From DATELY01 sp035276085 (GTDB lineage Bacteria > Pseudomonadota > Gammaproteobacteria > Steroidobacterales > Steroidobacteraceae), in contig DATELY010000099.1 in the NCBI GenBank assembly GCA_035276085.1, positions 1-22,067 of the forward strand: a stretch of 22,067 nucleotides of DNA, written 5' to 3'. Positions 1 to 8,231 of the stretch are shown here, piece after piece (position 1 is the stretch's first letter; each line of letters opens with the position of its first letter). The notes under the pieces are model-generated. The model ran no database searches. It saw nothing but the letters and a program-made list of their open reading frames with translations, and was not told the origin of the DNA. The position numbers and the translations under genes were made by a program.

Positions 1-1551
1 CAGCAATCCCTGACTGGGCGTGCCGAGCGGCGATCGTCCCCAGGTGCGCCCCATATCGAAGAAGGCAGCACCGCCGATGCGGAACAAACGCCACGGATAC
101 CAATCGGTGAAGTAACGCTGTTCGATCGTGAATAGCGCCCGTGCGTCGCCGGACTGATAGCGCAGCGGATAGCCGCGCAGGCCGTTATCGCCACCCAGCA
201 CCATCTGCTCGTCGAGATCGATGCGCTGACCTGCTGCGCCGTTGACGCTTGCAAACAGCAGCGCCTTCTTCGACTGCTGGACGTAGTAACGCACGGCGCC
301 TTCCACGACCGTGTTTTCCCAATCACCGTCCGCGAATCGGCCGTGCGCAGTGGCAGCAAACAGGAGCGTGCTGCGCTCCGACATTTCCTCGGCGTGCGCC
401 GCCTGCGCCAGGAAGATCAGCGCATCGCGGCTCGAGCCGAGCGAGGAGTCGGCCCAGCCCACTCGCCCGTAGAAGCGGGTGCCCAGGTAGAAATCCTCGG
501 TACGCCCGATCTGGTCGTGATTCTTGAACTTCTGAAACTCATCCTGGAGCAACTCGTATCCGATCCAGGGATAGACGAACTTGCGATCCTCGGGGACGAG
601 ACTGCGGCCGGTCCATTCCGGCGCGGTTTCATAGTGGCGGTCATCGACGGTGGCACCGAACGTCCAGCGTTGCACCCACTCGCCGATCAGTCCTTCCGAC
701 AGGCCACCGTACACGTTCGCGTACTGCCAGTCGCGAAAGTACTTCGCTCGTGTATGGCCCTCGTCGTAGATGGGCTGCACGAGCTCTTCATCGAAGACAG
801 AGCCCCCGGCCGCCCAGCGCGTATCGAGCGCATAGAAGGGACGATCCAATGCCACATGGCGTGCATGACCGTCGCTCGTATCCGAATAGCTCATGTCCAG
901 CGTCGTGCGGCCGTCGAACAGGTGCGGATCCTTGAGCTGCACGGACGTGCGATCGCGATCGACCTCGGAGTTGTGCGACATCGCGAGCGATACGCCGGTG
1001 CCGAGAATGTTGAGCTCTTCGAGCTGGAAACCGGTCGTGCTCTTACCGCCTTTGCGGCCGAACGACACACCGGGATTCAACGTCCACACATCGCGCGTCG
1101 TGACTTCGACGTCGACCACACCGTCATGCCACGCAACCGGACGGATCCACGCGTCGTAGAGATAACGTGCCGATCGCAAGATGCGCTCGGACTCCTCCAG
1201 CTTGCGATGCGAATAGCGTTCCCCGGGCGCAAACAGCAATTGCTGGCGGATGACGCTTTCCCGTGTCCTGATGTGCAGGCGATTGGCAAGTCGATACAGC
1301 CGCTTGTCTTCGCGCGGATCGCTCAGATCGAAGATGTTCTGATTGTCGATGGCAATCGTGCCGATCAGCGCACCGGCCGCTTCCAGGTCTTGCGGCACCG
1401 GGACGTCTGGCGTCGGTGCGGTGGCGGCGGGAACGCTGCCCTCGGCGACCGCATCCTGCGCCTGCACCCGAGCCACGGCCAACACCAGCAAACAGGCCAA
1501 CCCGCGTGCGCACGAGCGCCGCACCAGGGCGGTCCTACAGCGAGATGACAT
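1..1551 (-). CDS. Omp85/BamA-family outer-membrane beta-barrel protein (3' end outside window)
   Basis: The minus strand reads as one open frame of 517 codons from an ATG at 1551 to the window edge, so the C-terminus is missing. Residues 1-33 are a signal peptide (basic start, then a leucine/valine-rich core ending in VQAQD). Residues about 50-140 look like a single POTRA domain, including the helix-to-strand stretch LEESERILRSARYLYDAW. The rest is beta-barrel-like, with alternating aromatic strands, the Omp85 loop-6 signature LRGY at 458-461 and a FFDMGRTWG strand near the end. Family members insert or export proteins, or move lipids, at the outer membrane. With only one POTRA this is not BamA itself; a TamA-, ShlB/FhaC- or D15-like relative is possible. 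The substrate is unknown. The following 205 bp upstream (1552-1756) hold nothing I recognise beyond room for divergent promoters. Confidence 0.85.
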   Translation of the reverse strand, partial: MSSRCRTALVRRSCARGLACLLVLAVARVQAQDAVAEGSVPAATAPTPDVPVPQDLEAAGALIGTIAIDNQNIFDLSDPREDKRLYRLANRLHIRTRESVIRQQLLFAPGERYSHRKLEESERILRSARYLYDAWIRPVAWHDGVVDVEVTTRDVWTLNPGVSFGRKGGKSTTGFQLEELNILGTGVSLAMSHNSEVDRDRTSVQLKDPHLFDGRTTLDMSYSDTSDGHARHVALDRPFYALDTRWAAGGSVFDEELVQPIYDEGHTRAKYFRDWQYANVYGGLSEGLIGEWVQRWTFGATVDDRHYETAPEWTGRSLVPEDRKFVYPWIGYELLQDEFQKFKNHDQIGRTEDFYLGTRFYGRVGWADSSLGSSRDALIFLAQAAHAEEMSERSTLLFAATAHGRFADGDWENTVVEGAVRYYVQQSKKALLFASVNGAAGQRIDLDEQMVLGGDNGLRGYPLRYQSGDARALFTIEQRYFTDWYPWRLFRIGGAAFFDMGRTWGRSPLGTPSQGLL

Positions 1552-1756
1552 CAATTCGGCAATCCCCCGACCGTGACTTCGGCGCGCTGGCTCATCAGCG
1601 TCGTACGTGTACACGGTTTGACGGCGCTCGTGCGACGTACCAATCGACGGGGCGGCATGCGCGGAATGCCGCGGTTGAACGCAAACAGTGCGTGTCGGAA
1701 TATCGCGCGGCCCGTCGTCCTAAGATGTGAACCAGCGCGCAGAAGAGACTTTGCCC

Positions 1757-2038
1757 ATGTGCCGCAACATCCGTACGTTGTTCAACTTCGAGCCGCCTGC
1801 CAGCGAGGGCGAGATCCACGATGCAGCACTGCAATTCGTGCGCAAGCTCAGCGGCTTCACGAAGCCTTCGCAGGCGAATGAAGCCGCGTTCAATCAGGCC
1901 GTGGACGATGTCGCCGCCGCGGCACGCAGACTGATTGCGTCCCTGCATACCAGCGCGCCGCCACGGGATCGGGAAGTGGAGGCCGAGAAAGCGCGTGAGC
2001 GCTCCCGCATTCGCTTCAGCAGCGTGACGCGGGCGTGA
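1757..2038 (+). CDS. DUF2277 family small protein
   Basis: This 93-residue protein begins MCRNIRTLFNFEPPAS, the characteristic start of DUF2277 proteins, which are small, soluble and of unknown function. The frame stays open upstream to 1727, but the family N-terminus fixes the start at 1757, and a purine-rich AGAAGAGA lies about 8 bases before it. The body is helical (residues 20-66), followed by a charged Arg/Glu tail (residues 70-88). It has no signal peptide or membrane segment, so it is probably cytoplasmic. It stands alone: the gene upstream is divergent and the one downstream convergent. The family assignment is firm from the N-terminal motif; no function can be given. Confidence 0.85.
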   Translation: MCRNIRTLFNFEPPASEGEIHDAALQFVRKLSGFTKPSQANEAAFNQAVDDVAAAARRLIASLHTSAPPRDREVEAEKARERSRIRFSSVTRA

Positions 2039-2044
2039 GCCCAC

Positions 2045-2193
2045 CTAGTGGCCTGTAACAACTGATTCGATACCGAGGCTTGCGCGTGCTGGCTTGCTGG
2101 TCGGCTGGCCGGAAGCCCTGGCAAAACCTTCTGGCCAACAAGCCAGCTCGCCAGCCAGCCGCTCACTCAGACAGTCCACAATCAGGCCACTAG
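2045..2193. repeat. 149-bp MITE-like palindromic element
   Basis: A perfect 11-bp inverted repeat (ctagtggcctg at 2045-2055, its complement at 2183-2193) bounds the segment. The middle is a second, imperfect inverted repeat of GGCTGG/TTGCTGG-rich arms around 2088-2160, where about 20 of 27 aligned positions pair. CTAG at both tips could be a 4-bp target duplication of the YTAR kind used by some IS5 relatives, but because CTAG is its own complement it may simply belong to the repeat. It contains no transposase frame. It fills the space between the convergent DUF2277 and thioredoxin-like genes and touches the latter's stop codon. Confidence 0.6.
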
Positions 2194-2517
2194 TCACTCC
2201 TCCACCATCTCCGCCGCTTCCGTAATGGCACTCGCATCCGTCGGCCTGACCACGCGTGCGACCTCTTTGCCATCGCGCAAGAAAATCAACGTGGGCCATA
2301 GCTTCACACGGAAGGAGCGTCCCAATGGACGTCCGGGGCCATCCTCGATCTTGAGGTGGCGGATGTTGTCATGTGTCGCAAGGCCCGACGTGATGATGGA
2401 CTGCGCGGCACGGCAATAGCCGCACCAGTTGGTTCCGAAATCGAGGACGGTCGCGCCCGTCATGGCGTTGACGTCCATGCGAGAGGGTTCATCGGGGGTG
2501 TATTCGGCGGTCATCAT
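2194..2517 (-). CDS. Thioredoxin-family protein with CGYC active site
   Basis: This 107-residue protein has a thioredoxin fold: strand TVLDFGTNWCGYCRAAQ with the redox-active CxxC (CGYC), the cis-proline segment KLWPTLIFLRDGKEVARVVRP, and a C-terminal helix. No signal peptide is seen, so it should work in the cytoplasm as a dithiol reductant or exchange protein. The active site differs from canonical thioredoxin (CGPC) and resembles thioredoxin-like or glutaredoxin-like variants. Two adjacent ATGs (2517 and 2514) are possible starts; an in-frame TTG at 2583 would add about 22 unlikely residues. The stop codon directly abuts the palindromic element at 2045-2193. Confidence 0.85.
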   Translation of the reverse strand: MMTAEYTPDEPSRMDVNAMTGATVLDFGTNWCGYCRAAQSIITSGLATHDNIRHLKIEDGPGRPLGRSFRVKLWPTLIFLRDGKEVARVVRPTDASAITEAAEMVEE

Positions 2518-2624
2518 GATTTCATTACGTTCGTCATCGGGTTGAGGTTGCACGCGAATGGGGCTTACGGCGCCGGCCTGCAACGTTGCATCATGTCGTC
2601 CTGAATCATTGCTACGGGGCTGTC

Positions 2625-2996
2625 ATGAACAACCGTTGGATTCTGCCGCTGGCGGGCGTGCTCGTCGCATTCGCGACGATCCTTGGCGCCTTCGGCGCAC
2701 ACGCGCTGCAATCGCGACTGGCTCCGGAACGGCTTACGATTTACGAGACGGCAGTGCGTTACCAGTTCTATCACGCGCTCGGGCTGCTCGTGATCGGCTG
2801 GATTGCGCGGACTGCTGATCTAGCGTTGCTGCGGTGGTCGGCGTTGCTGGTGGTTGTCGGCATCGTCTTGTTCTCGGGCAGCATCTACGCGTTGAGCTTC
2901 GGAGCGCCCAGGCCGTTGGGGATCGTGACACCGGTTGGTGGGTTGGCGTTGATCGCGGGATGGATTTTGTTTGCGGTGGCGGTGAGCCGCGCGTGA
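2625..2996 (+). CDS. DUF423 family membrane protein (YgdD-like)
   Basis: This 123-residue protein has four predicted membrane helices (about 5-22, 45-62, 68-88 and 97-118). The N-terminal signature GAFGAHAL, the central YQFYHALGLL and the segment SGSIYALSFG are typical of DUF423, a family of small inner-membrane proteins of unknown function. The ATG at 2625 was chosen because the family begins close to the first helix and a GGGG stretch lies at 2615-2618; a longer frame starting at 2586 adds only unrelated residues. It converges on the MerR/TPR gene, with a short palindromic repeat in between. Confidence 0.88.
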   Translation: MNNRWILPLAGVLVAFATILGAFGAHALQSRLAPERLTIYETAVRYQFYHALGLLVIGWIARTADLALLRWSALLVVVGIVLFSGSIYALSFGAPRPLGIVTPVGGLALIAGWILFAVAVSRA

Positions 2997-3041
2997 TCGT
3001 GTCTCACTTCATCAAACACTGCCCAATGTTCGTCTATGAGT

Positions 3042-3070
3042 CCTTCCCCGCTGCGCAAGGGAAGGGACGC
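3042..3070. repeat. Dispersed palindromic repeat, single arm (family A)
   Basis: The sequence ccttccccgctgcgcaaggg followed by aagggacgc forms a hairpin (ccttccc pairing with gggaagg). It closely matches the arms seen at 12847-12872 and 16836-16879. It lies in the 103 bp between the convergent DUF423 and MerR/TPR genes, where it could act as a terminator or be a REP-like remnant. Confidence 0.7.
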
Positions 3071-3099
3071 ATGGCTGCCTGCTTCCCTTCGCGTTGTTC

Positions 3100-3921
3100 T
3101 CACCGCGTCGTCATCAACCGCCGATACTGCCCCAGATGCCGAATCGCATGCTGCGGCTTGCCTTGCGCTTCATACAATCGCGCGAGGTTGTAGTGACCAT
3201 CCGCGAGCGTGGGGTCTTCTTCGATCGCGCCTTGATACGCATCGAAGGCTTCGTTCGTGAGCTCCAGGTCCTCGAGCAGCACGCCGAAATTGAAGAGCAA
3301 CAACGCGTCCCGATCGGCCTGCTCGAGCGCACGACGGTAAACACGTTCTGCTGCTTCGAGCTCGCCTTGCTCGTGCAGCAGGCGGCCCCAGTTGATCCAG
3401 GCGGACACATCCTTGGGATCGTTCGTCACGACGCGTTCGTACGCTGCCATGGCTGCGCCCGGGTCCGTCGCTTCCAGCTCCATCGCTTTGGCGAACCAGT
3501 CTTCATCGTTTGCCGGCGCAGGGGCCGCTTCCTCTTTGCGCTCGATCACGCGCAACGTGCCACCGTCGATGCTCACATCGAGGCCCAGCACGTACTGGCC
3601 ATCGTCGACCTGCCAATGATGGTGACCATCGCGCACGACGACGCGATCGCCGACCGCGCAGATGCTCAGGCCGGACAGCGGTACCGTTTCCGGCAGGTGG
3701 CGTCGCAATTCTTCCAGCGCGCGGTTGATGCGCCGGCGCGAAACTTTCGCATCGATGAGTGCGCGCGCTGCGCGCAGCACGATGAGATCCTGAAACGAGA
3801 AGCGATGCTCGCGGCGCGCGCCGCGGGCAGGCGTCACGAAGCCGGCATTGATCAGGCCGCGTAACGTGCTGCGCGACAGGCGCAGGACACGCTCCACGTC
3901 CCGCACGCTGTAGGTATGCAT
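3100..3921 (-). CDS. MerR-type HTH protein with C-terminal TPR domain
   Basis: This 273-residue protein starts with a MerR-like winged helix (residues 1-70: YSVRDVERVLRLSRSTLRGLINAGFV, then a wing and RFSFQDLIVLRAARALIDA). A middle region, about 80-130, is beta-rich. From about 140 to 270 it carries three to four tetratricopeptide repeats, for example ISAWINWGRLLHEQGELEAA-like and ADGHYNLARLYEAQGKPQHA helical pairs. It lacks the usual MerR effector-binding domain. It is the last gene of the NHEJ unit, 20 bp after ku, so it may regulate or assist end joining, but this is inferred from position. It probably binds DNA in the cytoplasm, with the TPRs mediating protein contacts. Confidence 0.8.
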   Translation of the reverse strand: MHTYSVRDVERVLRLSRSTLRGLINAGFVTPARGARREHRFSFQDLIVLRAARALIDAKVSRRRINRALEELRRHLPETVPLSGLSICAVGDRVVVRDGHHHWQVDDGQYVLGLDVSIDGGTLRVIERKEEAAPAPANDEDWFAKAMELEATDPGAAMAAYERVVTNDPKDVSAWINWGRLLHEQGELEAAERVYRRALEQADRDALLLFNFGVLLEDLELTNEAFDAYQGAIEEDPTLADGHYNLARLYEAQGKPQHAIRHLGQYRRLMTTR

Positions 3922-3941
3922 CGGCGGGTCTGGATCGTGTG

Positions 3942-4817
3942 TTACCGCCGGCTCGACTTGCGTGCGGCCTTGGCCGGCTGTTCGACGCGCTTCGGTGCTT
4001 TGCGCGGACCGAGTTGCGACACCGATGCCTTGGCCTTTTCCGTCTTCTCGAGACTGGCACGCAGCGCTTCCATGAGATCGATGACCTTGCCGCCGGTTTC
4101 AGGGGGCGCTTCGGCCACGGAAATCTCCTGACCTTCGACTTTCTTCTGGATCGCCGCTTCGATGCGACCGCGGACTTCATCGACATACGCCGTCGGGTCG
4201 AACTTCTCCGCGGCCTGTTGCTCGATGAGCTGCTTCGCGAGATTCAATTCGGCGGGTTTCACATCCTGCTGCGGAATGTCGACTTCGCTCGCGGGCTTCA
4301 CTTCGGCCGCAAACCGCAACTGCTGCATCACCAGCATGTTGTCGATCGGCCGCAGCATCACGATGTTCGCATTGCCGCGTGCGGCCCAACGCCCGATCGC
4401 GCAGCGACCCGTTTCCTTCAATGCCTGCGTCAAGAGCGCATAGGGCTTTGCAGCCCCCTTGTCCGGTGCGAGGTAGTAGCTCTTGTCGTAGTACACGGGA
4501 TCGATCGACGCGATGGACACGAATTCCGAGATCTCGACGGCGTGTGTGCCGACCTCTTCCAGCGCCTTGATCTCTTCCGGCGAGAACTGCACGTACTGAT
4601 CCTTGGCGAACTCGTAACCCTTCACCATGTCGTCGCGCTCGACGGTCGAGCCGTGCTTGATGCAGGTGTACTGCTGCTTCAGGCGCGAGCCGCAGTCCTT
4701 GTGCAGCAGGTTGAAGGAGATCGAGCCGCCCTGCGACTGGGTGGCGGTGTAGAGCTTGACGGGGATCGCGATGAGCCCGAAGGAGATGGTCAAAGATCCC
4801 ATGGAACGTGCGGCCAT
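3942..4817 (-). CDS. ku: Ku protein, DNA end-binding factor of bacterial NHEJ
   Basis: This 291-residue protein has the bacterial Ku core: SLTISFGLIAIPVKLYTAT at the N-terminus, the LLHKDCGSRLKQQYTC segment, KGYEFAKDQYV, and YYDKSYYLAPD in the beta-barrel. Ku dimers encircle broken DNA ends and recruit LigD. The C-terminus after about 255 is a Lys/Arg/Ala tail (RKAPKRVEQPAKAARKSSRR), the low-complexity basic extension typical of bacterial Ku. A GAGG ribosome site (plus-strand complement at 4823-4830) precedes the ATG by 5 bases. The gene follows ligD by 22 bp and precedes the MerR/TPR gene by 20 bp, indicating co-transcription. Confidence 0.97.
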   Translation of the reverse strand: MAARSMGSLTISFGLIAIPVKLYTATQSQGGSISFNLLHKDCGSRLKQQYTCIKHGSTVERDDMVKGYEFAKDQYVQFSPEEIKALEEVGTHAVEISEFVSIASIDPVYYDKSYYLAPDKGAAKPYALLTQALKETGRCAIGRWAARGNANIVMLRPIDNMLVMQQLRFAAEVKPASEVDIPQQDVKPAELNLAKQLIEQQAAEKFDPTAYVDEVRGRIEAAIQKKVEGQEISVAEAPPETGGKVIDLMEALRASLEKTEKAKASVSQLGPRKAPKRVEQPAKAARKSSRR

Positions 4818-4839
4818 GATTGCCTCTTCTGGGAAGCGG

Positions 4840-7545
4840 TTAGCGGTTGGCGGTCGGTCGGAACGCTGCAGCCAGGTTTTGCTTGGAATTCAAGGCATCA
4901 TGCCACCGGTCTCCCGTTTTTTCCAAGTAGCTCAGCACATTACGCATGGTGAAGTGCATTGGTTCGGCCGCTTCGAGCTCATCCCACGTCAACGGCATGG
5001 AAACGGGCGCCCCGGGCACCCCGCGGGGGGAATAGGCCACGTTCAGGGTCTTGCCGCGGACGTTCATGTTGTAGTCCATGAAGATCTTGCCGGTGCGCTT
5101 GACCACGGCCCATTCCATCGTGATCTCGCGCGGATGCTCCCGCATGAGGTGCCGCCCGACCATTTCGCACACCTGGCGGCTTTCCGTGAAGGTCAGTGTG
5201 CGGTCGATGGGGACGAAGACGTGCAGGCCGGTCTTGCCCGAGGTCTTCACGATGGCGTCCAGCGACATCTGCTGCAGCAGCGCGTGCAACCAGAACGCCA
5301 CACGCTTGCCCACCGCGAAGCCCTTCTTGTTCAACTCCGGCTCGGCGCCCTTGGGTTCCTTGCCTGAGTAGATGTAGGGATCGATGTCGAACACCAGATA
5401 GTCGGGGTAGTTCAGGACGGAGCCTTCCAGGGCTGCGATCGAGCTCGAGAAGTCGGTGCTGCGACTGAGCGCATCCGGCCCGACCTTCGAGCGCGAGTGC
5501 CACACATGAAACTCCAACGTGCCGATCTGGCCGAGCCACAACAGTGCCGGCAGGTTGTTCGCCACGAGGTAGTCCTGCTTCTCGTCCTTGTGCTCGGAGA
5601 AGATCTTCACCGTGTCGACGAACGGCGGCAGTGCCGGATCCCAATGCTTCTGAAAGAAGCGTTCGCCATCGATGCCTTCGGGCATGCGGATCATGGTGAG
5701 CGGTCGATCCTGCAGATGGGGCAGCATGAAAGTCGAGACCGCTGCGAGATAGCGAATCAGATCGCGCTTCGTGACGGGCGCGAGCCCGGCGCGTTTGTCG
5801 CCGGGCCAATACTCCCGGTCCAGGTTCGTGAGTTTGATGCGCGCATCGGCGACGGCGAGCGTCATCTGGTTCGCTGGAGCCCTGAGCTGTTGCAGCACCT
5901 CTTCGATCGGATTCGCAGGCGTGGCGTTTGCCGTGGTCGTGCCACGCTTCTGCGGTGCCGCGCGAACGGTGTGCGCCTTCACGTCGTCGCGCAGCCGCAG
6001 AAATACCGGCGCGCGGAGCAGACCATCGGTCGTGCGGTCCTCGAAACTCACTTCGGCCACCACTGTGGGCTCGAGCCATGTCGTCGGTCGGTGCAACGGC
6101 GGCTTCTCGACGAATGGCGAGGTCTTGCGTACCAGTTTCTTGAAGCGCGCTTGCAGCTCGGCAATGACCTCGTCGCTCAAGCCGGAGCCCGCGTGCCCGA
6201 CATAGTGCAGCTGCTTGTCCTGCCAATAGCCCAACAGCAACGCACCGACAGCAGCGCGCGCGCCCTTGCCCTTCGTGAAGCCGCCCACCACGAATTCGGC
6301 CGTGTGCGCGGATTTGATCTTGAGCCAGTCCGAGGAGCGCTTGCCTGCGCGATAGGGACTGTCCTTGCGCTTCGCCACGATGCCCTCGAACCCGTGTTCG
6401 ATAGCCGCGGTGTACAGAGTCTCGGCGTCGCCCGATGAATGAATCAACTGGATGTGCTCGGACGGCAGCAGGCATTGCATGAGATAGCGACGGCGATCGA
6501 CGTACGCGTGATCGCGCAGATTGATGCCGGCGAAGTGGAGCAGATCGAAACAGACGAGCGTCACGGGCGACTGGCGTTGGCCCGCCGCGATCTCCTGCGC
6601 TGTCTTCGCCTGCGCGCGATTCTGCAGCGCATTGAACGACGGTCGTCCCTCGGCATCGTAGGCCACGATCTCACCGTCGATGATCATCGTCTGCACGGCC
6701 TGCGCGGCGAGCCCGCTCACGATCTCGGGAAACGCAGGCGTCAGATCGAGCCCGCGACGGGACAGGAGGCGCACGTTCGCGCCGTTCACAAACGCGAGCG
6801 TGCGATAGCCATCCAGCTTGGGTTCGTACAAGTAGCGCTCATCGGTGCGCGGTTCATCGGCGATGTCAGCAAGCATCGGCGCCAGTTTCACCGGCAGCGC
6901 TTCCATCTGCCCGGCGGGTGCCAGGTGCATCGCATCGAGCCGTGCCAGCTGTTCGACGGCTCCGATGGTCTCCACCGTCGAGCCGGAAAGTACGGAAGCA
7001 TTGCGCGCGAGCACGTCGTTCACGCCTGCAAATCGATCGCGATGCTTGATCAGCAGCCATTGCTTCGGTGTGGACGTGCGCACGAGCGCGAACGAGCCCT
7101 TCAGTTTCTCGCCGCGCAGGAAGAAACTCAGCTTGCCTTTGGCCAACTCCGTCCGCACGCGCTCTTGGGCACGCTCGCGCTCATCGAACGAGTAGTCCTT
7201 GTCCTCATCCGGCGAGTACACGCCGCAATCCCACACGATCACGTTGCCGGCACCATACTCGCCAGCGGGGATCACGCCCTCGAAGGACGCATAGTCGAAC
7301 GGGTGATCCTCCGTCTCCACGGCCATGCGCTTGTCACCCGTGTCGAGCGAGAGTCCCTTCGGCACCGCCCATGACTTGAGCACGCCGTCCAGCTCCAGGC
7401 GGAAGTCGTAGTGCAAGTGACGTGCGGCGTGTTTCTGCACGACGAACAACAACGGGCCGTGACGGTCCTTGGGTACGCGGGGCGCGGGCTCGGGTGTGCG
7501 TGCAAACGCACGCTTCCGGGCGTATTGATCCAGCGGTGGCTTCAT
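4840..7545 (-). CDS. ligD: Multifunctional ATP-dependent DNA ligase D (PE-Lig-Pol)
   Basis: This 901-residue enzyme performs NHEJ end processing and sealing with Ku. Domain order is 3'-phosphoesterase, ligase, polymerase, as in Pseudomonas aeruginosa. The PE domain (about 15-170) keeps the catalytic set H39, H45, D47, R49, H81 and Y85, by spacing against the Pseudomonas enzyme. The ligase domain (about 220-530) has the adenylation lysine K243 in PKLDGYR, motif IV EGIVAKRKDSPYRAG, motif V/VI WLKIK and an OB fold. The polymerase domain (about 575-890) has the metal-binding pair D720/D722 in FDIDP, KTSGKTGLH and FMDYNMN. The ATG at 7545 overlaps the hydrolase stop as ATGA, which argues for translational coupling and against an extension to 7572. 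All key residues are present. Confidence 0.96.
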   Translation of the reverse strand: MKPPLDQYARKRAFARTPEPAPRVPKDRHGPLLFVVQKHAARHLHYDFRLELDGVLKSWAVPKGLSLDTGDKRMAVETEDHPFDYASFEGVIPAGEYGAGNVIVWDCGVYSPDEDKDYSFDERERAQERVRTELAKGKLSFFLRGEKLKGSFALVRTSTPKQWLLIKHRDRFAGVNDVLARNASVLSGSTVETIGAVEQLARLDAMHLAPAGQMEALPVKLAPMLADIADEPRTDERYLYEPKLDGYRTLAFVNGANVRLLSRRGLDLTPAFPEIVSGLAAQAVQTMIIDGEIVAYDAEGRPSFNALQNRAQAKTAQEIAAGQRQSPVTLVCFDLLHFAGINLRDHAYVDRRRYLMQCLLPSEHIQLIHSSGDAETLYTAAIEHGFEGIVAKRKDSPYRAGKRSSDWLKIKSAHTAEFVVGGFTKGKGARAAVGALLLGYWQDKQLHYVGHAGSGLSDEVIAELQARFKKLVRKTSPFVEKPPLHRPTTWLEPTVVAEVSFEDRTTDGLLRAPVFLRLRDDVKAHTVRAAPQKRGTTTANATPANPIEEVLQQLRAPANQMTLAVADARIKLTNLDREYWPGDKRAGLAPVTKRDLIRYLAAVSTFMLPHLQDRPLTMIRMPEGIDGERFFQKHWDPALPPFVDTVKIFSEHKDEKQDYLVANNLPALLWLGQIGTLEFHVWHSRSKVGPDALSRSTDFSSSIAALEGSVLNYPDYLVFDIDPYIYSGKEPKGAEPELNKKGFAVGKRVAFWLHALLQQMSLDAIVKTSGKTGLHVFVPIDRTLTFTESRQVCEMVGRHLMREHPREITMEWAVVKRTGKIFMDYNMNVRGKTLNVAYSPRGVPGAPVSMPLTWDELEAAEPMHFTMRNVLSYLEKTGDRWHDALNSKQNLAAAFRPTANR

Positions 7546-8231
7546 GAGGATCCGACGACGCGCTCGATCCACGCGGCCATGGCGGCCACCGCTTCGCGTC
7601 TGACATCCGCGTCCTTGCGCCCGGTGCGAGCAGGCACATGAAAGGAGTGATCGGCGTCTGCAAGCAGATGGAGCGAAGTCTTCGCGCCGAGGCGCTCCAC
7701 CAACGGCTGCAGCAGTGCGAGCTCCGCGAGCGCGTCGCGAGTGCCTTGCACGAACAGCATCGGCACGTGAACGTCGCTCAGATGCTGCGCACGCTCGATG
7801 GACGGGCGCTTCGCCGGGTGCAGTGGGAAGCCGAAGAAAGCGAGACCTCGCACCTCCGGCAACGCCGACAGTGCTTGCGTTTGCGACGTCATGCGGCCGC
7901 CGAACGAGCGTCCTCCCGCGAAGAGCGGCAACGTCGGCGCAAGCTCTCTCGCTTTCGCAACCGCGGCGCGTACCGTCGCGTGACAGACCGCGGGCGGATC
8001 CGTTCGCTTCGAGCCTCGCTCCATATACGGAAACTGGTAGCGCAAGCTCGCGATGCCTCCTGCCGCGAGATCATCCGCAAGCGTGGCCATGGAGGCGTGA
8101 TGCATTCCTGCTCCCGCGCCGTGCGCGAACACATAGCAGGCAATCGCGTGCTGCGGGCTCAGCCATGCTCCCGACACGCGTTGACTCGCATCGACATCGA
8201 TCGTGACAAGGTGTGCCGTGGGATCGCTCAC
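7542..8231 (-). CDS. Alpha/beta hydrolase of the KANL3/Tex30-like (dienelactone-hydrolase-like) type
   Basis: This 229-residue cytoplasmic protein has an alpha/beta-hydrolase fold. The oxyanion segment is FAHGAGAGMHH (35-45), the nucleophile S109 is in GGRSFGGR, the acid D166 in VQGTRDAL and the histidine H195 in DADHSFH, so the catalytic triad is complete. Relatives are often annotated as predicted hydrolases of unknown substrate. It starts at GTG (8231), overlapping the transporter stop as GTGA, and ends overlapping ligD as ATGA, so it is translationally coupled to both. A link to DNA repair is not known for the family; carriage in the operon may be regulatory rather than mechanistic. Confidence 0.85.
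   Translation of the reverse strand: MSDPTAHLVTIDVDASQRVSGAWLSPQHAIACYVFAHGAGAGMHHASMATLADDLAAGGIASLRYQFPYMERGSKRTDPPAVCHATVRAAVAKARELAPTLPLFAGGRSFGGRMTSQTQALSALPEVRGLAFFGFPLHPAKRPSIERAQHLSDVHVPMLFVQGTRDALAELALLQPLVERLGAKTSLHLLADADHSFHVPARTGRKDADVRREAVAAMAAWIERVVGSS

Noticed and set aside
343..1548. Long plus-strand frame (401 codons)
   Set aside because: It is antisense to the Omp85-type gene, which has a signal peptide, LRGY motif and barrel pattern. The plus-strand product shows no domain.
1606..1615. 10-bp palindrome cgtgtacacg upstream of the Omp85-type gene
   Set aside because: Short, single, and matches no operator I can name; too weak to list as a regulatory site.
3939..4952. Long plus-strand frame opposite ku
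   Set aside because: Mirror frame created by GC-rich codon bias in ku; low-complexity Arg/Leu/Asp product with no recognisable family.
5497..7374. Two long plus-strand frames opposite ligD
   Set aside because: Antisense to ligD, whose three catalytic domains are complete.
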